Source: Spodoptera frugiperda | Taxonomy: Eukaryota > Arthropoda > Insecta > Lepidoptera > Noctuidae | Direction of reading: 5' to 3' | DNA: 64,000 nucleotides | NCBI RefSeq assembly: GCF_023101765.2 | Contig: NC_064229.1 | Span: 5,522,001 to 5,586,000 of the forward strand | In this document: one piece after another, positions 41,301-50,655 of the stretch | Layout of the letters: each line of letters starts with the position of its first letter | How positions within the stretch are numbered: the stretch's first letter is position 1 | Notes under the pieces: model-generated | What the model was told of the DNA's origin: nothing | Database searches by the model: none | The model's input: only the letters and a program-made list of their open reading frames with translations | Translations under genes and position numbers: made by a program

Positions 41301-43600
41301 CCGTCAAGATTGGACACTGGACCTGCCACCACGGTAAGGATATGATTTCATCATTATAGTGTTATAATTTAGATTACAATATTTTTGTGGGATAGGGCGG
41401 TAAACGAGCAGACTGATCACTTGATTCTAAGCAATCAACCCCATCTATGAGCACCCACAACACCAGAGGAGTTGCAAATGCGTTACCAACCTTAGGATGC
41501 CAGATCTCCTTACTTACCTCACTTACACAACGACACACAAATGCAAGCGTTGTTTCACGCTGGTTTTCTGTAAAGTTTTGGTAGCACTCCAGTAAGTTCG
41601 CCTAAACATGGTAATTATAAAATCAATGGGCTCTTCAGCAACAGTGGAAGGAAAATCATACAATAGTTTCTCCCGCCTTGGGCGACGCGAGTGGGAGTGT
41701 CAGACTCTGACTGTCTAAAACCCACCCCGTTCCTTCTCCTGCTTTTCGAACCGGAGCTTGGTAAACTCGCTAGGTAATCCGCAGCTCCAGGGTAGTCCCC
41801 TTTTTAGTCTACTTTCCTATTGGTTATCCAATATTATAGACCTCCATTGGTTCTATAGAAATTGTTCACGCCTTTATTGAGTAAAAGCCACAGAACGCTA
41901 CGTACTGCGATCCTTATTCTATCTCGTTTCTGAAGAAGTACTTCACAGCTATCTTATAAACAAAAGCTGATAATAAAGATATAAGTTTATCGATTAGACC
42001 ACCCACATCACTGCAATTTTATTGCATTCTCAATGAAAAACAATATTGTGTACTGTATGTGCCCACATTATGTAACCTAGTACCTGTGAAATGGCTTTTA
42101 TTACAAAAGTAGCCATTATTAAAATTAACAAATAGATAGATATAATTTGTCACGATTGTCTTTAAAAAAGTGACTTCTAAAACTAATTTTAGTCATAAAT
42201 TAACGTTCTAAATAATATCCTTGTCTATTTTATTTATGCAATGCCCCCTTTAATTTTTAAATTTTTTCGTCAAGGTCATGCCTTTTAACCCCGAAGGGGT
42301 AGGCAGAGGTTACTCATTACGGCATGTAATGCCGCTATGCGATTTACACCCACTTTTCACCATTTATGCTATAAGTCTCATGTAAAAGGGGTGAGCCTAT
42401 TGCCATATACTGGCGTTATTCCAGATTCCGTGCTACTACTAAGAAATTTTCGAAAACCCAAAAAAAAGCCTTGTAATACTTTACCCCACCCGGTAATTGA
42501 ACCCGAGACTCCTTGTTCGGCAGTCGCAATTGCAACAACTCGACTAACGAGACAGTTTGAGTAAAAGTATTTTATTTATCTTTTCATTTTATACCATACT
42601 CTCTCCGCGTGCATCGCTCAGATGTTGACCTTTGTACTAATAATAAATTGCATAAAGAATAAACATGACGAGCAGATCCTTGCAGTCTCTCGCTTTCTTG
42701 AGAACAACGGGCGAGGGGTAAATTCCACGCTTCAATGTGTTATTGAGTTGTATAACCTTCGCCCTTCAATGTGTTATTGAGTTGTATAACCTTCGCCCTT
42801 TTGCTGATAATTGCATCGGTAACTTTAGAAGGACATTCTAAGAATATTCGAGTGTTTCCACGAATTCATTTGTAATAGAATCTGATAATATATTTATAAC
42901 TTCTCATCATTTCACCGCTTCATGATCTAGTGAGCACTATGGTCTGTTGCTCAACAGAGTATTGTTTTGCTAATGTACTTTGATAACTATATTGATTGGT
43001 CAAAGAAGACCCAAAGCTTTTTTTTATATCTGATGGGTCGACGTTTGGCTGCTATCTCGCCTGGTGGTAAATGATGATGCGGCCTACGATGGAACACGTC
43101 TGCCCATGAGCAACCTATTCACTCGGGCCTTGAAGACACCCATACCTATCCCATACCCATCAGAAAACACAGACTATGGCAAAGAATTCCACTCCTTAGC
43201 AGTTCGCATAAGGAAGCTGGAAGCGAAGCGCTTTGTGCGAGGGGGTGGGACATCTACCATGAAGCGGTGACGCTTCGCCGATTCTCTTCTGGTTCGATGA
43301 TGGAAATGACTAGGGGGGAATCAAGTTGTGCAAAAGCTGCGTTAACGCCATCTACTGGGCGCAAAACAATAATTCTCATTAAAAACTTTTTATTGTCTTA
43401 AACATTTTCTTTCACAGCTCATTCGTTTCATACAATCTTGCAATACACCAATTTTAATGAAACCATGACCATTTCTATTGCAGGACACGTCTCTCAGCTA
43501 CCCGCAGTACCTGAACACGGTGCGCCTGCAGATCACATACGCTAAGGACATACACGACACGCTGGTGGCGGCTGCGCAGAACATCTCCCCCACTGAGTAA
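38360..43600 (+). CDS. MED29: Mediator complex subunit 29 (intersex)
   Basis: Five exons in phase: 38360-38578, 38669-38730, 39188-39272, 41235-41333 and 43484-43600; 193 aa, close to fly ix (about 188). The N-terminus is Met/Gln/Pro-rich (residues 1-53). The conserved Med29 core follows: RVKTLMGSLRESIP, LKSAAQILHQN, NPVPRFDKNLEEFFSICDQM and YPQYLNTVRLQITYAKDIH. Med29 is a tail-module Mediator subunit that links activators to RNA polymerase II. In Drosophila it partners DSX-F in female somatic differentiation. Exon 3 ends at a donor that lies in a 20-bp tandem duplication. Introns 3 and 4 (about 2 kb each) are filled with repeats. Confidence 0.95.
39265..39304 (+). repeat. MED29: 20-bp tandem duplication spanning the Med29 exon 3 donor
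   Basis: The unit tgcatctggtatgtactgtt occurs at 39265-39284 and again at 39285-39304. Each carries the same splice donor CTG|GTATGT. The first (GT at 39273) keeps the frame. Use of the second would add 20 bases and shift it. Confidence 0.95.
40230..40510. mobile_element. Non-LTR retrotransposon 3' tail and related debris
   Basis: Around 40375-40431 'ttgaaataaatgctttgac' is followed by repeated tttgac units, the usual 3' end of many lepidopteran LINEs. Upstream and downstream ('cgaagcaacac', 'aggcaagcgttgtttcacg') are parts of the 20205-type repeat. Non-coding; intron of Med29. Confidence 0.55.
40905..41047 (-). mobile_element. tRNA-derived SINE, family B, copy 2
   Basis: Aligns with the 17480-17668 copy: 'caatctgtggatcacacaaa', 'gcagccggttgcccaacca' and 'ctaaccgtgcag'. 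The B box is damaged (aatcgagccc). Antisense in Med29 intron 3, ending about 190 bases before exon 4. Confidence 0.7.
41385..41560. repeat. Interspersed repeat fragment in Med29 intron 4
   Basis: 'ggcggtaaacgagcagactg', 'ttctaagcaatcaa' and 'acccacaacaccagagga' mark the same family as 20205-20400, in the same orientation. Confidence 0.6.
41646..41790 (-). mobile_element. SINE-A copy, reverse, in Med29 intron 4
   Basis: Nearly full length: 'ctcccgccttgggcgacgcg', 'gtcagactctgac', 'ccgttccttctcctgctttt' and 'aatccgcagctcc'. No clear TSD seen. Confidence 0.8.
42276..42560 (-). mobile_element. tRNA-derived SINE, family C
   Basis: The minus strand has a B-box-like GGGTTCAATTACC near its 5' end (about 42490-42505). 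The far end has the recurring 'taaccccgaaggggtaggca' module. The head, body and length (about 285 bases) suggest a composite SINE. A fragment with the same module lies at 49497-49565. Confidence 0.6.
42731..42798 (+). repeat. Exact 34-bp tandem duplication
   Basis: The unit beginning ttcaatgtgttattgagttg and ending ccttcgccc occurs twice with no difference (42731-42764, 42765-42798). Intronic in Med29. Confidence 0.95.
43025..43318 (-). mobile_element. LINE 3' fragment (jockey/CR1-like), copy 2
   Basis: Diverged copy of 20404-20697 ('gctatctcgcctggtggtaa', 'gatgatgcggcctacgatgg', 'gaagcgaagcgctttgtgcg'). It is reverse to Med29 and ends about 165 bases before the last exon. Confidence 0.7.
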
Positions 43601-43635
43601 CTGTGTTAGCACGTAAGCATAATTATTTTTAATTT

Positions 43636-43641
43636 AATAAA
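43636..43641 (+). terminator. Polyadenylation signal of Med29
   Basis: AATAAA 36 bases after the stop, with a second AATAAA shortly after. Short 3' UTR. Confidence 0.75.
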
Positions 43642-45168
43642 TAGAAATAAATTATTGTCAATTTAATTTTGGTTTTATTGTCAACGTATAGTTTGAAGTT
43701 CACAACATTTTAATGTTTAACCAACTTCAGAAAATAGGGTGGTTCTCAGTTTGAACGTCGCCGCGTCGTCTGTCGCGGAATGCTGCTCATGAATATGAGC
43801 CTCTAGAATGGCTTGAAACTAGTCGAGTTCAATTAAAGCTCAAAAGGGTTAAATATAAGAATAAACAGAAATGTTTTTGTTTTGGTACACTCTCCGAGAC
43901 TTCTAATCGTGACCGGTGACACGGTGTCATATTAATTAAACCCCAGTTATCTTCTTACGTAACTTATTTGTAAACAACTAGATATTTAAAGGTGATAGAA
44001 GGTAGACTCGGTGACTGATAAATAATTTGAGTATGCCACATGGTTAAATTATTTATACGCAAGTATACTGTATATAATAATATAAATAAAACAAACACAG
44101 TTAATTAATAAAATATATTATTAGACTGTAAAATATACGGATACATCAACGGGGAATATTTGAAAATAGATTTATTCAGATCTTTGTTGCTACATACATA
44201 CTAGGCAAATATAGATAATACGATTTCTCCCGTAATTTTAATTAAATAGCACGGCGAGACAAAACACAAATTACAATACAACTTTTACAATTTCACAAGT
44301 TGAATATAGTTTCGAGATCATTTTTACAATAGCAACGACAAATTATTGAACTGTTTTCATTTTCAATTTGTTGAGTAAATAAAGTTTACCTACGTTCAAT
44401 CAAAACTTCCATACCAGCCCTCACGCAGTCCTTTCGACGCCATACAATAATTACGTGACTTAGATTACATTAAACGTGAACTATCACAATAGGAAACATA
44501 GAATACTATCAGTCTTTATCTTAGAAGACACCAGGAACAGGAACATTCGTTTACTCCAATTTTGTATGTGTGTACCTGTAACAAAGATACAGAGTTATAA
44601 GAAACTTTTAAGGCAAGAAAACTCTTTGCGTAGGCACAGACACGTGCTACAGTTTTAAGTTGGCATCAGTAGGTAGGTACGTGAGTACCGGTTACCAATA
44701 TTTTTTCTATGATAATCGTGTTGTGTAAATACCAGCTAATAATATCCTCTATCATTTTTATCTAGATATACATAAACTATTGCACCTATTTTCTCACAGA
44801 TCTAGATCATTCATTTATAGATTGTTGTTTTGAATCTTAGCCGCACCCCCGTTAACCTATGACAATATTTAAATCACCAGGAGGTTGAATAACAAGTAAA
44901 CAGAAAATCAATAATTGAATATCGTCCATAAACAAAACAGAATTGCAGAACATTAGATATCTATGCCGCTAATAATAAACAAGTGTTGCGATGAATAGTA
45001 GCATATCGGCATATCGGCCAGTATATTTCCCTGACAACAAACCCTGGGGGGGACCACGATACTGGAAGGGACACATAAATCGATCCTTATCGTACAATAA
45101 AGAGAAGCAGCCCTCGCCTCTCCCAGTGGATGTTTGTGCATCGTGTCGTGACCCTAGATAAACTTATT

Positions 45169-45219
45169 ATGATGACATCAATTATGCTCTGTCTCGTTGT
45201 GTGCTGTGGAATAATACAG
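45169..45219 (+). other. Possible signal-peptide exon, unsupported downstream
   Basis: ATGATG opens 17 codons (MMTSIMLCLVVCCGIIQ) that look like a secretion signal core and end at ATACAG|GTTCGT, a plausible donor. I found no following exon. It may be the first exon of an unrecognised gene or chance. Confidence 0.15.
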
Positions 45220-46854
45220 GTTCGTTTTGTTCCTCTCAAATCTAGAAACTTTAGTTGGACTGTACGTTTGTTTTGTAAAATTTGTAAAGGCTTCTTTTTT
45301 ATGATATTTGACGTGGGTAATGCTCGTTATTTCTAAACTGAGGTATATAGTACACTTGTGTGTAGTGTGGTAACATACCTATTGCCCAAAAAACAAAATG
45401 TTTAATTTTATTTTAAATCTCGGCGGATGTCACCTAGTTTATAATTAGTTAAATTAGAACAATTTGTTTTGAATGGCCTTTGCAAGCGCAATTTTATAAC
45501 ATTCTGTTTTACGCCTAGAATATTCCAGAATCGGCTAGTGTATTTCAATTATAACGGATTTTTTGTAGATCCGCTGACTAGTTTAAAACCAAATTATTTG
45601 AAAATTTAAAACAACAGTCAGGATGTAAGCTAGTCAAATCATAATAATTAGTATGAATCCAATAATGTCATGTTATGTTCAGGTCAATTTGTTTTCTAAA
45701 GGTTAATTAGCACTAAGTTTAGAATGTATTATCACGAAGAATTAGCGCGTAATCTAGTGTCTCTTGATAGAGCATCGGTCTGAGGCTAAGCTAAACCTGA
45801 ATGCCATCTTAGACCCAATATACCAGTGATGTTACAAGTGACTGAGTATTCTGTATATTGTGGATATATTGGTAAAGAAAGATAAGGATAAGATAAATAT
45901 AATTGATACTAATAATTTGATATTTGTAATACACTTTGTAATACACGCTATACAGCCTACATACAGGGGATTTGCTTTCAACTGTTTGCTCTGTACACCT
46001 TACGATTTAACTATAACACATAGCATATTATATTTTATATTTAACTATAACGCATAACAATTACTGTCTACCTACCTAAGCAACAAATAAATATCTATAG
46101 TCTTACTTCTACCATTCTATATTGTTACTATCCCAAATACCAACCCATATAGATAAGTAGGCACACAGTACATAGTAACAAACCACGGATTATTGTTATG
46201 ACATGCAAATAAAATAACAAATAGATATTTGACTAATAGTCGAGATAACTGTATCGCAGCACTTAGCAACAGTTGATAGCCGAGCATTCACCCCCCGTAT
46301 ATACATAATGTACTTACATAAGTTACATTATATAAAAAGTAACTTGATATAGAGAAACATGTAATTTTTCGCACTGATAGTATTATCACACACTCCCGCC
46401 TCCGTTCGAATTGTTCTGGTGTTGTTTTCATTGCCATAGAATCCAATACGGTCGATAGTGATAAACAAACAGACGGAAAGAAAGATATTTTTATACTACA
46501 GACCTAATTATTATTAGTTATCGGGATGAGTGCAAAAAAATAAGTATTTTTGTTGTTGTGCGAGAGTGCATGGTTTGTGAATCATACTCGTACGATGTCA
46601 TTGTACCTATGTAGTTGAATTTAAATTAATTTACACTTGAATTAATTAATTTCTTTTATGTTTGTTACCGTATTTTTAGTGGAAAATGAGTTTGTGAATT
46701 GAAACTACTTCGCCTAATATTTACTTTTGTAGGATTATTCAGTAGTTTTGTCATGCGATAATATTATCGAGCTTTAGGACTTTTTAACCGACTTAAAAGG
46801 GAGATTCTCAGAATGAACCAATGAATGAATGAATTATGTTGCGATTTTCAGCAT

Positions 46855-47032
46855 AGTATTTTTCAAACTTTTTTGAGGAGGGAAATCATTCAATGAATTT
46901 TTTTGCCTTGGGCGATGCGAGAGGAAGTGTCAGACTCATACTAACTAAAAACCACCCGTTCCTACTTCTGCTTTTCGCACCGGAGCCTTGGTAAACTCGC
47001 TAATCCGCAGCTCGGGATCAGAGTATTTTTCA
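46855..47032 (-). mobile_element. SINE-A copy, reverse, with 11-bp TSD
   Basis: The element about 46866-47021 is flanked by agtatttttca (46855-46865, 47022-47032). The body matches the other copies, with small deletions. Confidence 0.75.
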
Positions 47033-49277
47033 GACTAAGAAGAAGGTTTTAGGGATATTACCTAACTTAGAAAATATGGAGGCGATAATGTTTTTATACT
47101 AAGCTTTTCCATAACGATCTGTTAAATGTTAATTCTATCGCCTTTGCAATACAGATTACATACAGACTGTTCTGTAACATGCTTATCCTAACACGTGCAG
47201 CGCACGTTCATTTACAATTAAATTTACATTCATAACTCAAAAGATAGGCATTATACGGTGACGTATTTAAATAAGGTAGTAATATAGGTAGTAAAGAGGT
47301 CTTCTACTAACACCACAGATAATAAATACACTTTATCAATGATGAGCCTATGAGTGTTAACATAGGTACCTAGTTTCACTAGCTATCGCGATATATCTAC
47401 AAAATCAATAACTATAATATCTGAATAACATACATGTTTATAATCTTGTAATCAGTTGTTTATTAGAACCGGGACTGCACTAGCTATTTCCATGTAAGTA
47501 TAAATTGTAATATGTAAGTATCTCACTGGGTACTTTGGTGATTCCATCTTTCCTTTGCATGTGCATATTTATTTAATCTTTAATTATGGCTATAGTTAGA
47601 TCAGGACATCAATGGCTAGTCTTTCAGTAGATTTGGCTACTCTACAATCTCTACTACATTTTGTATAGTATCTAATACAAAAGTGTCGCCTATGTCGACG
47701 CCATAGGGGTGCGTTCACATCTGACAAATGTGCTGGCGATGCAAGCCTCCCATAAACTGCGTATAGGAACCTACTATAGAACAATATTATTTGTCGATGA
47801 CTGGCGTTCAACCCTGTCAATTTTATAAAAATCCCACAACTTAATTAACCGAGTAAAAAGCCTTTGTTTAACTCGATGTATCAAGGTAATCGATTAATTA
47901 CTTATTACACAAATAAAATAAGAATTAAATCATTTTAATTAGTACACTGACTTTGTGTTAAGAAATTGTTATAAATTGTGACTCTTAACAGTTTTATCAA
48001 CATTTTATTACATTACATACGTAAATCTAATAAATCAGTACCTCTATTTACTTGTTTTTCTTCTTGTCGAGTGCCTACTTTGTTGCGATTCTACTGCCAC
48101 CGTAAATCAATTTATCACTAAGATAACGTACTAATTAAGCGAAACAAATTATTCCAACACGTATCGCTCGGATTGATATTTAACTTTTCCAATTTTTTAA
48201 TAAAATTACCATAAAGTAATCGTAAGATACTAGTTTATTTTTTTAAATCCGTGTTCCTGTTTACAGTTTTGGTTATAATAAAAGCCGTTCGATTTTTAAA
48301 AAATGTCAATTAGATAATCTAATTAAAATTGGTGCCAGTGTTCACTCATAGACATTTTGTTTTTCTTTTTAGCGGGAAATAATTCTACACGCAAAGGTTT
48401 CTCGAAACGTCCAGCCTATTCAAGAATAGGGAATTTATCAGTGCCGTGATCCATAACCACATTGTAATCGTTATCAACATAAAATCCTTGTTGTTATTTA
48501 TAGGTCTCACTATTTTAATAGACGTCACATGAGAAGATCGTATTCATTATTATCTGTGTACCCTTGACTGCGAACATTTTACTTTAATAACGTTGAACCT
48601 ACCAAGTATTGATCTCATTCGGACAGGGTTAAACAGTATCGATTATTGTGTACGCGATACGTTTGTTATTCAATTATTTTTAGTCTGTGTCAGTGTTCAT
48701 TTCAAAAACAAGCTGATATCTAAAATAAAATGGGGACAGCTTTATTATAATTTGTAATGTGCGTGAGATACCTATTTATACAACAGAACTCAATTTATTT
48801 TTCAGGTCTATACTGTACCAATTAATTTTGAAGGAATATTCCAAAAACTTCTAGTTTGATACGGCAAACAGCAAATATAAATGCAAAGATGTTTGTTAAT
48901 GATAATGACCTTAACACGATTTTTGAATGCGAAAAGACAAAGCGAGGAATTGTTCACATGTAGGTAGGTACAAACACCAAATGTGTCAGTCTATCAGTGT
49001 TTTGTTAACATTAATATATATTAACACAACAAGCAATCGTCCGATTTTCAAAAAATCGCTAAGTGTCTTTACTCTCCTAGTCATAAAGCTAGCTTGGTAG
49101 GGGTACTTAGGCTCAACCTAGCTACTGCAATTAAGTATTAAGACAAAGTCTTTTTTATATCATCAATATCCTATAAGGGTCCACTGTTGAGCAAAGGCCT
49201 TTTCTCATACGGAGGAGGTTTAAGCGAAGTGTTTCTTATACTAGATATAAAATAATTATGTTTGAAACTTACATGGT

Positions 49278-50576
49278 TCATCCGAAAACTTGCTGTGCGG
49301 CGTACGTGATGTGTAAGTAGCCGTCGTGTGCTCGAAATTGCTCGTACGCCTGCGCCATCGTCATACTGTGACTCGCGAGCACTTTGTCGTTCACCAGCAA
49401 ATACAGCGCCTGTGACAATGGTACATGTTTAGAAGGACATTCGATAGAAACTTAACGACAAATAAGGACAGATCGTACATTACATAGAGGTAACGTCACG
49501 CCTTTTATCCCCGAAGGGGTAGGCAGAGGTGCACATTATACTACGGAATGCCGCTATCCGCTGTATTCGTATACATATGTATACGGAACATGGAGAATAT
49601 TAATAAATGCTACGGAAAACGCATGTGATGTGTTGATGGCCAACAAACGGAGCGTAGCTCGTAGGCGCAATGCCTACACCATCGCTACGCTGCGTAGCAT
49701 ACGTAGCATCGTATAGCGTTCGTAGAGTGGAGTCGCGTAGTAATTTTCATATTTATAGTATTCTATATACTTTTTTAGTTTACTATGTATATTTAGTTTT
49801 AGAATATTTACCTGTGAATCTCTTAATTTCATCTTTGTTCGTATTATGTAAAGGAACTGGGACATTGTGAGCTCTTGTGGCACTAGGAATTTGTTTCTGC
49901 CTAAAGCGGGCACCTCTCGTTCTCTTGAGTATCGCTCCACGTATAACTGAACATATTTAAATATTTATTAGAAAATGCATTATGAGAAAATATGAAGAAC
50001 ATAAAAAAAAATAAGGCAAGATCAGTTTTTGTGAGTAAATAAATGAAGTCTTTAGAGATTCTGAATACACAAAGTTAAGCTAAGAAATAGTCTGTCATCA
50101 ATTATACACAAATAATACTTACGGGCACTTTATTTGGAAACCTATGTCTGATTGCCTGAACCTCTTGGTTAGACTGTTTGATGTTCATTTCTGTAACAAT
50201 AATGTAAAATAAATTTAGATGTAACCAGCAAATATGTATATGCATTGCAAAGCTCCAACTAATACTGTGACTTGGATATGAATTACAATGTTAAGGAATA
50301 ATGATTCCTTCAACAAACTACCTACAACAACTAAAACTTTGTTTCACTTAGGATGTAATATGAGCTGAAGATAAGAGATCACAAATCTTGTTCTTGTCAA
50401 AAATTACTAACTCTTTAATAACTTTGTAACACTTTTATCATAAAACACTTATCACCAGAAACATTTTTTTTAATAAGCTTCTGGTCTTTTTTTGGGCCTT
50501 TTTTTATCTTATAAGCCGTAAACAACTGTTTGCTTGTTTCATCGTCGACTATCGTCTCGCAACCGCCGCCGCCCAT
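49278..50576 (-). CDS. Atg8/LC3-like protein, downstream copy (Gly-terminal)
   Basis: Exons in coding order: 50576-50456, 50190-50123, 49946-49812 and 49409-49278; 151 aa. The ubiquitin-like Atg8 fold is clear: RHRFPNKVP, VERYSREREVPAL, KFLVPQELTMSQFLYIIR, YLLVNDK, then HITYAAQQVFG followed directly by TGA. Atg8 proteins are joined to phosphatidylethanolamine through the C-terminal Gly during autophagy. Here that Gly is the last residue, so no Atg4 trimming would be needed. The N-terminal extension is long (about 45 residues before the core) and starts MGGGGC, matching a myristoylation pattern (Gly2) with a nearby Cys6; a Lys-rich stretch (KIKKGPKKDQKLIKK) follows. Exon sizes 3 and 4 match the neighbour copy (exon 3 is 135 bases in both), so they are tandem duplicates. 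LC3-type rather than GABARAP-type is likely, from the FG end. Confidence 0.88.
49497..49565. repeat. Family C SINE fragment in Atg8-like intron
   Basis: 'atccccgaaggggtaggca' then 'gaggtgcac' and 'ggaatgccgctat', matching the end of the 42276-42560 element. Confidence 0.55.
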
Positions 50577-50606
50577 GGACACTCGACACCCTTCCAAACT
50601 TAAACT

Positions 50607-50623
50607 TTTATTTTATTTTTATT
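50607..50623 (-). terminator. Overlapping polyadenylation signals between the Atg8-like genes
   Basis: Three overlapping AATAAA hexamers on the minus strand, 33-49 bases after the stop of the upstream copy and 31-47 bases before the ATG of the downstream copy. This makes the ORF at 50656 the probable real 3' end, but leaves almost no room for a promoter. Confidence 0.65.
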
Positions 50624-50655
50624 ATAAGTTTTTAGTAATGTACGTCTTTTGGCTG

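Larger units (their letters stand above)
43650..49270. other. Gene-poor intergenic region
   Basis: AT-rich. It holds a fragment with 'ctgctcatgaatatgagcct' and 'ggcttgaaactagtcgagtt' at about 43775-43840 (relatives at 51925-51985 and 61965-62005, a common moth repeat), a SINE-A with TSD (46855-47032), a weak signal-peptide-like exon (45169-45219) and RTE-like debris at about 49170-49220. No supported gene. Confidence 0.5.

Noticed and set aside
50577..50655. Fusion of the two Atg8-like genes into one protein
   Set aside because: Both reading frames contain full Atg8 cores with their own stop and start. The donor at 50725 is out of phase with the next copy's second exon.
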